Shown piece by piece: positions 23,517-34,989 of a stretch of 64,000 nt of DNA. Below the pieces are notes generated by a model. The model saw only the letters and a list, made by a program, of their open reading frames with translations. It was not told where the DNA came from and made no database searches. Both the position numbers and the translations under genes were made by a program. The stretch comes from Stenopsyche tienmushanensis (Eukaryota; Arthropoda; Insecta; Trichoptera; Stenopsychidae): positions 992,001 to 1,056,000 of the forward strand of contig WACJ01000078.1 in assembly GCA_008973525.1 (NCBI GenBank). Direction: 5' to 3'. Within the stretch, counting starts at the first letter, position 1, and the number at the start of each line of letters is the position of its first letter.

Positions 23517-26500
23517 ATGTTGGAGGACGATTCTGTGATTTTGGAAGCGCGCGCGGAACAATGGGGGACTGCGGCCCAATTACCTAGTATTACTAAAAAT
23601 CAATCCAAGAAGGTACTGCGGCTTTATTTTACGTCAATTTTATCGAATTCATTTTCGCGCCTTTTCCCATTTGTCACCATATTGAAATGTTAATTTTGAA
23701 AGCTTATAAATCTTATGAGAAACGAGTAGTGATAATATTATTTTGCCGATCACAAATAGCTCTATTTGTAATTAATATTCAAAAGCGAAAATTTCACAAA
23801 GGAAAACTATTAAAGTTGCTTATACAGACAATAATGCAAGCTGTTCATTTTGAACATATGATTAAAAAACTGATGGTTTGGGCTCGTTACTCAATCATCT
23901 TGGGCTTAAATCTTCAGCTATGTTAGCGACCACATATATAAAAAAAATGTGCGCTTGAAAGATCATGTAATTGTATCATATAAAGATTAAAAATTCAATA
24001 AAAACAAACTTTTGATAATGTTTTTGAAAAGTGAAACAGTTGATGTTCAGTTCGTTGATAAAAAAATAATGTGTGTATTTTGTCATGTAAAATATATTTT
24101 CTTTTTATGAACAGATTCCTCTTTTAAACACCGTTGCTTTGCATAATCTTAAAGATGGGCATCTGGTTAGATTCAGAGGTATGATTCAAGATATGCACAA
24201 TCCAGAATTTTATTTGGAGCGATATGAAATCATTGATAAGAACACAAAAGAGGTTCGGTTAGCATCGGGAAAATATCGTGACACAAGCGACATAGGTGTA
24301 TGTATATTAACGTATATTTTAATTTTTCCGCTATGTAATTTTGCTGTTGGATTTTATAATATTTATTTATTTGTAGGAATCTGAAGCCCTAAACTATAGT
24401 TCGCCAAATTTGATAAGCGCAGAGAGGCAAACAATTACTGTAATTTCGTTACCTGGCTTTAACGATTGGGCTAGAAATGTTGAAATTGTTTCAAACGATT
24501 GTCCCCATTTAGTAAATCCCCCAAGCACTTCCAAGAATCCTGATTTACACCCAAACACTAAATTGAAAAGAAGTTTAGATGCTGAAGATGATGAAAACGG
24601 TTCTGAATCGATGGAGTTGGACGATAATATTGAGAGGACAAAAAAGGAAAAACATCTAGATTCCTCGCTCGTCAATCAACACGTGAACGTGTCCCGTGAT
24701 CACATATTAAACTTTCCATTGCCAGATGAAAATGGTAAAGTTTGTATTGTAAAGGTATGATATACACACACATTTATATAAATATATATATACATAAGTG
24801 GCTCATACAGTTCTATACGAGAGCCCCAGCCACCAACAATAGATACCGCCATTTCCATCTGTCCTGAGCATCCTCTTTCTAATTGATCAGGCCTAGATGT
24901 GCGGCGTTTATGCCTATATCAGGGTAGACGATGTTTTCCGATGGGTCTACTATCGAAGCAGACGGCGTGTTCGTTAAGCCCAAATTTATCGACTTATAAT
25001 GATTTCGATTTCAAGTGTGTTATTTGTTTACGCAAAGAAATGACCTAATATTGTGAGTTATCGTGAGTCTTTGTCCAATTATCATTTCCTTCTAAAGGAG
25101 GAGCAAATAAATCGATTTTTGTGCATTGTTTATGTAAATAAATGACGTGATCTTGTATGCTATCGAATGTTTATTTACAATTGACCCTGCCTCGAATTGA
25201 AGATTGTCTTACGCTGATAGGAGTTGACAGAAAGTAATCGGTGTAAAGCGATTATGACATCAACGACTTTATCGATTTTAAATTTGCTCGCTACTCAAAA
25301 GGTTAAAATTTTATAAATTCTATTCTTTGTTTTCGCCGATAAGTCATTAAGTTTTTTCCATGAGGATGGATACTAGTTATTTGAAATCTCGAACCACTCC
25401 AATATTTTTATTATTATACTCAGCGGCACGTAAAGTGGCCCAAACTTAAAATTTAGCTTGAATCAAAAATATGTGAAAACTGTCCAAGTTTTATAAAAAA
25501 CTATTGATTACCCAGCATGCGTTGCAATGCCACGTCTCGCATAACAAACTGCATACGCAAACAATATTTTTACTACGCATATGTTATTCCCGCAAGTGTA
25601 AACAATAAGTTGACAAAGTTTTATTGCAATCGGATGAACGGTATGGCAACCCATTAAATACGGACAAACACATATTGATTTTTATATATTAGACTATGGC
25701 TATGTTACTTGCGCAATCCTTAGTAATAAGTGGACGAAGTTTTATCGCAATCTGATGAACGGTATGGCAGCGCATTACATACGAACAAACAGATATTTTT
25801 CAAACTTAAGTTTTGGGATTGTATCCCTTATCTTAATTGCAAAATATAAATCGTAAAACTAAAATATTTTAATTACATTTCTCATTTAGTAAGATGTATA
25901 TGTTTTATATCATGTATAAATATAAATTTTTCATTCTATTTTAGGTATATGATAAATATGAAGCTTTGAAAATCAATGACATGGTCGAAGTCATAGGTTT
26001 TCTTTCCGTTGACCCAGTTCTGAGCAATCAGTGGAATAGTAGTAGGGAACCTGGAACAAACGAAGAAGTAGACGTTGAAACTCTTACGCACAACCCCCCG
26101 CCTAGTTTGGTTCCCAGAATTCACGCTGTTTATATTGAAAAATTGGATCATTGTAATCCTTTATTGGAGCTGGATTTTGACAAAGGTATTTTTATGGATC
26201 AATTCTAATTTATAAATACTGTGAGCAATACAATTATATATACAGACTGGAATTATATATATCTGAGAGCATCCACTGGTGTCAGAAGTGGGATCAGAAG
26301 GATTAATCTGATATTGTGAATTTACAATAAATTTACATATTTTATATTTCAGAAAAACTATTAGAAGAAGCAAATGTAGCCCGAGAACATCTTCACGTTG
26401 CATTAACACAAGTGCTTTTTGGCGATAGCTTGGCGGCCGATTATTTAATATGTCATCTCATCTCGCATGTGTAATTATTTTCTCTTTAATCAAGTATAAT

Positions 26501-28420
26501 TGTGTTATCGGATGTTTTCATTTTTGTCTAATATATTTGCAGATACATCCGAAGAGATATGCTATCATTAGGAAAATTTACGTTGAATTTATTGAAAATT
26601 CCATCTCAGCAATGTCCAAATTTCACCACGCAGCTCTATTCAATGATCGAAAGTATCGTCACAAAGAGCTATTATTTGCCATTAACCATCGATAATCTCA
26701 ACGATCTTTCATTTGTACCCAAGTAAATATCGGCATAAAATTATGATTATTGCCTAACAACGAGTTTCGTTAATTCTAATACATTTTCAGGAAAGATTAC
26801 GAATGCAATCGCTTAACAAGCGGAATTCTACAGCTAAGTAAAAATACACATTTATTAATAGACGAAACAAAAATGCAACCTGGGCAGTTAAATAACGCTG
26901 GCGTGTTAAACTTGGCAACATTAGGTCACGTCATACAAAATCAGAAAGTAAAGTATGATTTCAAATTTTACGAGATGGAGTATGAATGCGATCTACCAAT
27001 ACTGATTTTGTCCGAAGGAAAATCTCTCTTACCCGTGAGTAATGCTTGATATAAGTTTTATATATTGAGAATATTTATCAGTGTATAAATTGTTTACTTA
27101 ATTTTAATACATTGGTATTTTAAATGTATACTTAATGTTAGATCACTAATCATTAGTCTCATAGACTACAGACTCGGAATGCATTCAACATAATAATAAT
27201 ATGCATATTTCCACCCTGTTTAATGCCTTTCTATATAAGCAAATTAGTATCCCAGGCGTACTCACTGCGTGTGCACGTCACGATGATTAGTGATCTACGG
27301 ATAAATACAGGGTGCGTTTAATAAGCGAGTTAATTCTTTAAAAAAATCATGTATTGAACATATTGTTGCGTGGAGGGCTACAATATGTTCAATACATGAT
27401 GAATGAGAAATACACCGATCCTTGAGTAAGCGCATCAGCGATTAATTCCCAGCTTGCAATATTGAAGGCATTCTTGATGTCCAGTGTGACCATCACAACG
27501 TTCTTGCTTTTTTTGACCGAGCCTTTCCTAGCTTTTGTGTGTACAGAGAGTCACTGATGACTCTCTGTATTGCTCCAAATGTGGATCGTCCCTGTCTAAA
27601 GCCATATTGCCTCTCCGACAGTCTGGCATCAATTTCTGGTTGTACTCTCCTGCGATTTATATGCATAAATCTACGATTTAAGATAGCCCCCAAAGGAATA
27701 AGTCTAAAGGCGTTAATTCGCACGATCTTGGTGGCCGGTACGTATTGCTGACACGTAAGATAATTATACTCTCAAATCGCTTGTGCATAATGTCCATCGT
27801 GGCACATAGCGCTGTCTTGTTGCAACCACATGTCGTCAGTATCTTTATCATCCAGATTAGGTCACAAGAAATTGCTTATCATCGATCTGTATCATTAGAA
27901 GACCCTATAGATGTGATCGTTTACTGGAATGAATATTCTATTATATAAAATGCAGTTATTTACTTATACTACTTTTCAGAATGAGGTATCATTACCCCTG
28001 GTAGTTGATGATGTGTCCTTGGGAATAATTGATGAAGTTTTTAAAGCTTCTAATTATTATCTCAATCCAACGTTGCTGAACAAAATAAGGACATACATTA
28101 CTACGATGCAGTTGATAGATTATAGTATCACAGAAGAACCCCAGGTGAGCAAAAGCATTTATTAAAAAGAAAAATCATCATTATTTATTTTATAATTGTA
28201 TGTAAATAAAAAATAATTATTTCAGTATATTCAAGACGATTTTGTTTCGATGCGCCAAGCAGACGGTAAAGAAGCCACCGCAGACGATTTGCACAGGTTA
28301 TTAGTTTTGACACGCTTGGTATGCTTATCGAGAGGATTTAACACAATAAATCAACAGTGTTGGGATATTGCTAAAAACATGGAAAACCAAAGACACGCAA
28401 GACTTCAAAATAAATTATAA
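23517..28420 (+). CDS. MCMBP: Mini-chromosome maintenance complex-binding protein (MCMBP), 595 aa
   Basis: Nine exons: 23517-23612, 24115-24295, 24387-24754, 25945-26185, 26353-26470, 26543-26722, 26791-27034, 27980-28144, 28226-28420. The total of 1,788 nt is in frame. Exon 3 must begin at 24387; a start at the nearer AG (24377) breaks the frame. Family hallmarks are LVRFRGMIQDMHNPEFYLER, ILNFPLPDENG, IGFLSVDPVLS, PPPSLVPRIHAVYIEKL, ALTQVLFGDSLAADYLICHL and KMQPGQLNNAGVLNLATLGH. The C-terminus DDLHRLLVLTRLVCLSRG is also typical. MCMBP binds MCM3-7 subunits in the nucleus and helps MCM assembly and release. An in-frame TGA lies just upstream of the chosen ATG. Compared with the vertebrate protein the N-terminus is slightly short. 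Introns 3, 4 and 7 hold repeats. AATAAA is at about 28458. Confidence 0.95.
25430..25805 (-). repeat. Helitron-like dispersed repeat, tandem double copy
   Basis: In reverse orientation, 25510-25695 carries the same landmarks as 17780-17960 (GCGTTGCAATGCCACGTCTC, CCCGCAAGTGTAAAC, GATGAACGGTATGGCA). A second partial unit (25725-25800) repeats the GATGAACGGTATGGCAGCGC end. Between them is ATATTAGA, the likely element start. It lies inside MCMBP intron 3. Confidence 0.55.
26277..26295 (+). repeat. Second copy of the tRNA-Leu-complementary 19-mer
   Basis: TGGTGTCAGAAGTGGGATC recurs here in an MCMBP intron, again preceded by GAGC-ATCCAC-type sequence as at 741-749. See the finding on primer-binding-site relics. 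Confidence 0.45.
27134..27303. mobile_element. piggyBac-like MITE, family P1
   Basis: Inverted ends TAGATCACTAATCAT and ATGATTAGTGATCTA enclose about 165 bp, with CATAGACTACAGACTCGGAA inside the left end. TTAA and ATAA flank the two sides. The same ends recur at 29897, 31190, 34429, 54032 and 54423. It sits in MCMBP intron 7. Confidence 0.7.
27347..27399. repeat. Perfect 20-bp hairpin
   Basis: TCATGTATTGAACATATTGT (27347-27366) and its exact complement (27380-27399) are separated by a 13-nt loop. It lies in MCMBP intron 7, between a piggyBac-like MITE and a LINE fragment. No function is evident. Confidence 0.8.
27405..27750 (-). mobile_element. Non-LTR retrotransposon reverse-transcriptase fragment
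   Basis: On the minus strand the frame LIPLGAILNRRFMHINRR, then LSERQYGFRQGRSTFGAIQR, is a reverse-transcriptase block. After a frame shift in an A-run it continues as VVMVTLDIKNAFNIASWEL, the conserved palm motif with the first catalytic Asp. It is a broken, 5'- and 3'-truncated piece within MCMBP intron 7. Confidence 0.8.
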
Positions 28421-28833
28421 AAATACACATGTTCTAATCGATACGTACGTTGATGCGAATAAAATTTATACATTTACGATTGAATAATTTTTTTACCACA
28501 GTAAATCTATGATATTCCAAAATAGATTGTATATCATCCTGGAGATCGTCGAAGTGGATAATAAATGATCTGCAACGTGATACATTTATTTATTTAATAT
28601 ACATTGTCAAAATGTCTTTTTTAAATTTTATAATTTATAGTATATTGATTAGGCGACCTTTATTGAATATAAAAATATTTTTTAAAGTTTGACAAAGTAT
28701 AATAGCGAGAGTGGGGAGAGCCACGTATGTCAGTGGGCGAGCGATGACATTCTTCACCATGGAAATCCTAAGCCCTGGAGACAGGTGATTTGCAGCAAAA
28801 AAATGAAACATATTTTTACTTTTTATAATACCG

Positions 28834-28990
28834 TGTATAATGTAGACTATAATTAGGAAAAAATATTAAAAAATAAAAAAATGAGCCATTAAAAAAAAAT
28901 GTGTGTTTTTACCAACTTTTTTTATAGTTTTTTGTTCATTAAAAAAAAAACATTTGAATATTTTTGGATAATTGTAGTCTATACAATAAA
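28834..28990. mobile_element. MITE with about 32-bp inverted ends
   Basis: TGTAGACTATAATTAGGAAA at the left pairs with (reversed) TATAGACTACAATTATCCAA at the right; both continue into AAAATATT. It is about 157 bp long, very AT-rich, and has no coding potential. Confidence 0.6.
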
Positions 28991-29204
28991 GACGTTTATT
29001 GTACACGTACCTGCCAAATTTCATAAAGAATTCTCAACTAAGGCATGTGGGAGTACTTCCATGAGCTTGAAAAATGTAGTTTCGAGAAAAACGCGTTTTA
29101 AGTTGAGCCGAAGTTTATATGCGAATAAAATTAAAAGCTTAATAGTTACGCCTAATCTGTTATACTAGAAGCATAGAGGATACCTTGTTTCTTCAAAAAA
29201 GCCT

Positions 29205-29430
29205 TTGGGTCTATCTTGGCTTTTTTGACGCGCACCATATCCCTTTTGTTGGCAATTATTTTTATTTATCCTTATTTCTGATTTTATCTTTTAAAAATAC
29301 GAGCATAGATCTTTCCGTGGCACGTTGGATTATATTGTGCAAAAGACCTGCTGTTAGGTTCCACGTCCCTGCGCCGTAAGTTTACACTGGGAGGACACGG
29401 CATTTGTTAAACACCTTAGTTTTTAAGCAC
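29205..29430 (-). mobile_element. LINE reverse-transcriptase C-terminal fragment
   Basis: Minus-strand translation gives LPV.TYGAGTWNLTAGLL, then QRATERSMLVFL.KDKIRNK. This is the conserved segment after the polymerase domain of many insect non-LTR elements (TYGAETWTLT and QRAMERSMLG in intact relatives). It is interrupted by stops. Confidence 0.65.
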
Positions 29431-29896
29431 TGTAAAATTTTAAATTATATAAAATTTGCCATATTCAAGACGCTTAAAAAACCGCAGGTTCCTCCCCAGG
29501 GTTATAATCTTTGTATAGTTTCATTTGCTTAATCAAATAAAACGAGCAATTTATTTCAATACTTTATTATTTGAAACATTGGATACAAATACTAGATTAA
29601 TTATATAAACATTCATATTTTTTCAACAAATTGGTACAATAACATATACACTGAATATTAGAATAAAGAATATTACCCTCTACCTACACAAGCATGGTTC
29701 CATTAAGTCTCTAATACAGTAAATTATACTGTAAAAAGTACAAACAAAATGTAAATATTTATAATGAATATAGAATATTACTTGCATATCGATTATACAT
29801 GAAAAGTTTTATAAAAAGCACACAGAGTAATTAAACATCAAGAACGTCTTTATTTGCATGAAAATAACGGACGTTAACAGAAGGAACTCGGCAATA

Positions 29897-29945
29897 AACC
29901 CTGGATCACTTATCATTAGTCTCATAGACTACAGACTCGTTATGC
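29897..29945 (+). mobile_element. piggyBac-like P1 end (solo)
   Basis: CCCTGGATCACTTATCATTA, then GTCTCATAGACTACAGACTC, matches the left end of the P1 family. No partner end was seen nearby. Confidence 0.55.
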
Positions 29946-30639
29946 GTTTTCCCGCCTTGTACCGCTCCGTATTCGCTAATAAAATTGATAAAGTCATTGT
30001 TACGAAATAAAATTTAATTCAAATATTAATTATTTATCAACATTGGTAAAAAATACTTATTACGTCCATCATATTCTTATTTAATAGATAATATTTTTAG
30101 CACGATTTTACGTATCCTATATCCCTGAAATTTACAATTTCCACAGCAATTTGACACGGTAACTTAATATGCTATACAAAAATATAGCGCGAGACAAAGC
30201 CGAATGAAGCGCGCCTCTGAAATAATATTACAATAAAAAACAATACAAGGATATTATTCCAAAATTAAAATTTAATCATGTTGTATAAGCTAAATATTTA
30301 TAATATTATAGTCTTAAAAATAGCTTAAGAATAGGAGCATAGATTATGCTAGGGAAAAAAAAAATTTCAAATAAATGCTTAAACGGGGGTATTTTTCGAC
30401 TTCCGACTACTTAAATATGTTTAGTTCAAGTTTTATGCACCTAATCCTAAATATATGGAATACGCGTGGATTTTTAATTGAACATATCGACCTATAACGC
30501 AGCAGCGAATGACTTGTATATCAGTTGCGCTAACGCAACGTTGCGAATTGCCCGCCTCAATCGTTTTCAATCAAATATGCTCACGTACAGAATTTAAAAA
30601 AATCATTGGTATCCTTATATCCACTGGTTAACACTCCCT

Positions 30640-30880
30640 CAAACAAAAAACAATGTTACGGAACAGATTTGATGAAATAAAGAAGTACAGTCAACCCTCC
30701 TATAGCGTCCAATTCGTTTGTGGCATCCATATCTCGACGTTTTAGAAGGGTGTACATTAGTCTTTCGCATATGATTGATGCGAAAGAATATGCTACGCTA
30801 CGAGGAAAACCAGTAAAATTTTGATGTAAACCGCGCCGAATAGAGCCGCAGTTGGCATTTTGACCCATAGCTTCACAGAA
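30640..30880. repeat. Repeat end shared with 62990-63060
   Basis: GTCAACCCTCCTATAGCGTC at 30689 reappears as CTCAACCCTTCTATAGCGTC at 62992, and both are followed by a CATCCATA string. A 70-codon minus-strand ORF (30656-30868) overlaps it, but I give it no gene status. Probably a transposon terminus. Confidence 0.4.
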
Positions 30881-31189
30881 GACTGATGAATTTAGGTAAA
30901 AAACAGTAGTAACAAACTGTTCATGATCCTGAAAATCACATCATATTTTTTAATAATGTCTTCACGAGCCATTACCTTCTTACCTTGTTGCCAATAATTA
31001 ATATAAAAAGATACAACCGGAAGCACAACATCAATCAAATGTTATCCACCGGTACAACTGAGGCATGGAAGGTGTGGATTTACAATGCCATTGCAAATTA
31101 TGGAAAAAAGAGTAATGAAAGACAGAACTGACCTTCTAGTAACTAATTTACAATGTTCACATTTTTATTTTTTGGAAATAAATGCATTA

Positions 31190-31238
31190 CCCCTAGATCA
31201 CTAATCATTAGTCTCACAGACTACAGATCTAGGGTTAA
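31190..31238. mobile_element. Minimal piggyBac-like P1 copy (about 48 bp)
   Basis: CCCTAGATCACTAATCATTA... ends after about 45 bp with GATCTAGGG followed by TTAA. Essentially only the two ends remain, joined through CTCACAGACTACAGATC. Confidence 0.65.
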
Positions 31239-33929
31239 GGATGATTTTTTTAAATATTTCAGCATGAAACTTGAACTTGAACAAGAAACAGAAACGTTTT
31301 ACACAGCGTAATCGGAGGAATATTTGTTTAAATCACATTTAAACCATAACAGAAGCATCTGCCGTATACACGAGGACCCCAATAATTAAATGTTAAGAGT
31401 TTCTTGAATATTTTTTTGCCAGCATTCAATGCGATTGTTTGCGTAGTAATGAATTACTACACAATTTAATATTAATACTATACGATTATATATATTGACT
31501 CTTTCACGGCGGAAGACTCGTATACCAGTCTTTTTATCCACTCTCTTAAAAGTCGAGTTTAAATGCGAATACAAAAATACAATTCAAACACAACAAATTC
31601 ATGACATTAACAACATGCACATGTAATAGCAAATTATACATTCATTAAACGTACAATAAAAAAATTAATTGCATTCATGCATATTTTTGTACATTATTTA
31701 TTGTGTACCGTGAAAAATTAACTTAATTAAATTGAATTCAATAAAAATTATTTAAAATATATGTTTAATAAGTGATAGTGCGTCAAAAAAAGGTGGTACA
31801 TAATAAGTATATATTATAGTACCATGTATATAGTATATACCATAGTACCATGGTACGTAAATATTATAAAACGTCAAATACAAAATTGCCAGTTTTACTG
31901 ACGCGCCGCTTTAGATTTTAATACAATATAATTATACATTATAACATTTAAAATAATACATTGCTATATTAAAAACGTTCAATTATAAAATGCACACGTT
32001 ATGTATTTATTACAAACGGCTCTCGACTTTTGCATAATTTGCTGATTCGCACACTTTTAAAAATTGTTTCCAATCAAATAGTTGTTACATTTAAGCGATA
32101 TTCCATAAAGAGGAACTCTACCACACCAACAGGGAGTCCAGTAAAAAGCATGAGCATATGGAGAGATCTCAGATAGTGTGACACCAGCAATCAAACGCTG
32201 GATTACTAAGGATCGAAATCACTCACAAGCCCCGGATGCTTTGGAGAGCATTTGCATCGAATCGGGAAAGAGTCCATGCCAAAATACCATGAATTTAGCT
32301 AGGAAACAGTGCGGAACACACTTACATGCCTATACCGGAATAAAGAAAGTCACCCCTATTTGGCAGACAATATCTTGGTACCGATCAGCCTTCTTTCAGC
32401 AAAGGGGAATGTCAAATACAAAGGCAAGATCGTTGGGATCAATCTACATCTCATGAATGTAGGAAGATTGAAAAAGACAACGACGTGCGCATTTCCAAGA
32501 ACCGATTACGCACAAAAGTCGAATTTAATACCGCCGCCTGTATATCTTGCATCGATACTTTTTTGGTTACGCTGCGAGCTTGTCAATCTATTTAATATTA
32601 ATTACATGTGAATAAATAAAAATAAAGTCAAAGATAGAACAACCGAGCGTGAACACGTGTATTAAGTACATATTTCATGCAATTGTGACCAGACGATATA
32701 GATTTCATTTATGCATTGCTGAAATCGAGACTAATTTGGTCCAATTACATTATAGATCTGTTAATGTACATTCTTCAATTCCAAAAAGCCAATATTCACA
32801 CAGATTAATTATCGATGCTCGAATAATCGCATGGAAAATACTATTAAATTTCCATTTATTTAATGAGCATATTTATGGATGTACGACGAATAATAAACAT
32901 TAGACTTCAAATTTAGCGTTCCAATTAGTAGCCAACCGGAATGGTCATCGTCCGTGATTATTATAGTCGTACGAATTCTTATTAAGATATATAATGGCCA
33001 CCAATGGCCAATCAATAAATACAAACGTCAATATGAATGCATTATTGATTATAGTGGCAGAAAAGACGCAAGAATTTTATAACATATTGTGGACGCACGC
33101 GCATTTATTTTAGTGATTTTGATTGGTACCGATCTAGCAAATAGATGTTTTATATAAATCGTACCAAAAAATCAAATTTATCCACAACTGCTTTCAATAT
33201 TATAAAGAAAATATTTTCTTTTCATTGCTATGCTTCCAAAATACGATCTAAGAACGTTCATTTATACACAATAACAAACAGTTCAATAGATTTTTTTATA
33301 AACAATCTATACAATTATACTTGTAGCATGTGTATAAAATTTTAACCCTCAAGGGAACGTTCAAGGAGAACCTTGAATCTATTATTCAACGCAATGGTTT
33401 TAAACGTCAATATTTACGCTCTCGTGTGAGAAACGGTTTAGCAATTAATTATTCGACATACAAGCAAGAGTTGCATAGATATTAAATAATTATTGCAGTG
33501 CCGCGTTTGCATACTTTGCGCTTTGCAAATTTTTAATAAGCCTCCGACTGAATATATCTTGAATAGCTCTTCAAAAAATGGATAACCCGAACATATCAGT
33601 CTAGTTCGTTTTACCATGTTTTTAATTATTACATATAGTCCATGCGCGACCTAACATGCGACTGTTTGATGTGTGCGCTGTCCAGAATAGGCATCATTGG
33701 GCAATGGTGTTTTGAAGAAAACAGTCAGACAGTTACGGTAAATTCTATTCATTATGTTCACACTGATTGAGGAGTTTTTTTTATCAAAACTTGAAGAAAT
33801 AGATCTGAGTGACGTCAATGAATCTTTTACGAGAACACTTCTCCGGACGCCTCATCTCCTTGCCGAGCGATCTTTAGTAATCGGAGTGCTCGCTGTTCGA
33901 GAATAACATGAGAATTAAACTGATATCTC

Positions 33930-33992
33930 CTTATACTGTTTGAGTTATTCATTTTTAAAATAAGGTAATTTCCCTGCCGCACCCTGTACGTC
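33930..33992 (+). repeat. Transposon-end-like repeat, copy 1
   Basis: TTTTTAAAATAAGGTAATTT followed by CCCTGCCGCACCCTGTA is nearly repeated at 44738-44792. Both are preceded by CTATACTGTTTG-type sequence. It looks like the terminal segment of an unidentified DNA transposon. Confidence 0.5.
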
Positions 33993-34428
33993 TGTCAAAA
34001 ATTCCTAGCAGTGTAAATTGAAACATGTCTCCCAAGCACAAATACTAAAGAAAATGCCGGTTTGCACATCGGAGACATGTTTTATTACGTTGATGAACAG
34101 AAACAACCATAATCAAAGAGCTATTCAAATCATCTGCGGATCAAGTTTCATTGCAAACACTTTTTATTATGCACGAGAGCGACATTCATATTGAACATTT
34201 AAAACCGCGTTATACCACAAGCTTATACCAATACAAATTAATACGGCGAAAAGCCGATTGGTATTTCTTGTCGACAAACAGGCAAGACTTTTGTCCTACT
34301 TTAAAATACAAATCAAAAAATATATTTGATTTTACACACTATCATTGGTCTATCTCATCTAATAAAAATATTCTCCATACATAAAATTGTTACACGATTG
34401 AAAATATTATGGTCATATTCTACATTGA

Positions 34429-34848
34429 CCCTAGATCACTAATCTTTAGTCTCACAGACTACAGACTCGGAACACATTCAGCGTGTATGCATGTTGCTGA
34501 ACTTTCTCCATCTTAAATAAGCAAATTAGTGACCGACGCGTACTCATTGCGTGTATACTACAATTGACCCCGTCTATGCCACTTGCTTCAGAATTACTAC
34601 AACCTCCTTACAAACTAAGCGTTAAAATGTAGAGCGTTTGTCTAAGGATCGGCTGATTGCGCGAGCAATTCAATGCTGTGATATTGAGAAGAGATCAGTG
34701 CACAATCGAATAAATGCAAAATGTACACATTTCGTCCCTATTAGAAGCACAGGATGACGAAATTCTCCCGTCAATCAAGTTGTATTTTGTTAGTCTGTGA
34801 GACTAATATGTAGTAACAGTGTAACTCGATAATATGATCTAGGGTTAA
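34429..34848. mobile_element. piggyBac-like P1 element, about 415 bp
   Basis: It begins CCCTAGATCACTAATCTTTA and ends GATCTAGGG followed by TTAA, with GTCTGTGAGACTAAT near the right end as the inverted counterpart of GTCTCACAGAC at the left. Internal AAGCAAATTAGT and CGTACTCATTGCGTGT match the copy at 27134-27303, so it is the same family with extra sequence. Confidence 0.7.
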
Positions 34849-34989
34849 ATTGAATGGATGAGAAGCATTAAATTCTTGGCGATTAAATGATGAATCTCGA
34901 CGAAGACCTCTATATATAACAACTCTATTTCACGAGAATTTTTAATGAACGAGATCGAAGATAGACCGATGATTAGTACACGCCGTTTT

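Larger units (their letters stand above)
28421..34989. other. Gene-poor, repeat-bearing interval
   Basis: Between MCMBP and the first SIAH-like gene I see no convincing gene. It holds a MITE (28834-28990), a LINE piece (29205-29430), three piggyBac-like P1 copies, and repeat ends at 30640-30870 and 33930-33990. The stretch 32100-32640 is somewhat richer in GC and has a 92-codon ORF (32178-32456) with no recognisable domain. I do not call it a gene. Confidence 0.55.

Noticed and set aside
24377..24386. Nearer acceptor for MCMBP exon 3 (after TTTGTAG)
   Set aside because: It puts the following exon out of phase with exon 2; the AG ten bases later restores the frame and makes the whole CDS divisible by three.
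31795..31870. Inverted GTACCAT/ATGGTAC strings as a possible regulatory palindrome
   Set aside because: Short, low-complexity and not flanked by a gene; no support beyond the local symmetry.
32178..32611. Two overlapping ORFs of 92 and 100 codons
   Set aside because: No domain, no homology recognised, no splice context; more likely an old repeat or chance.
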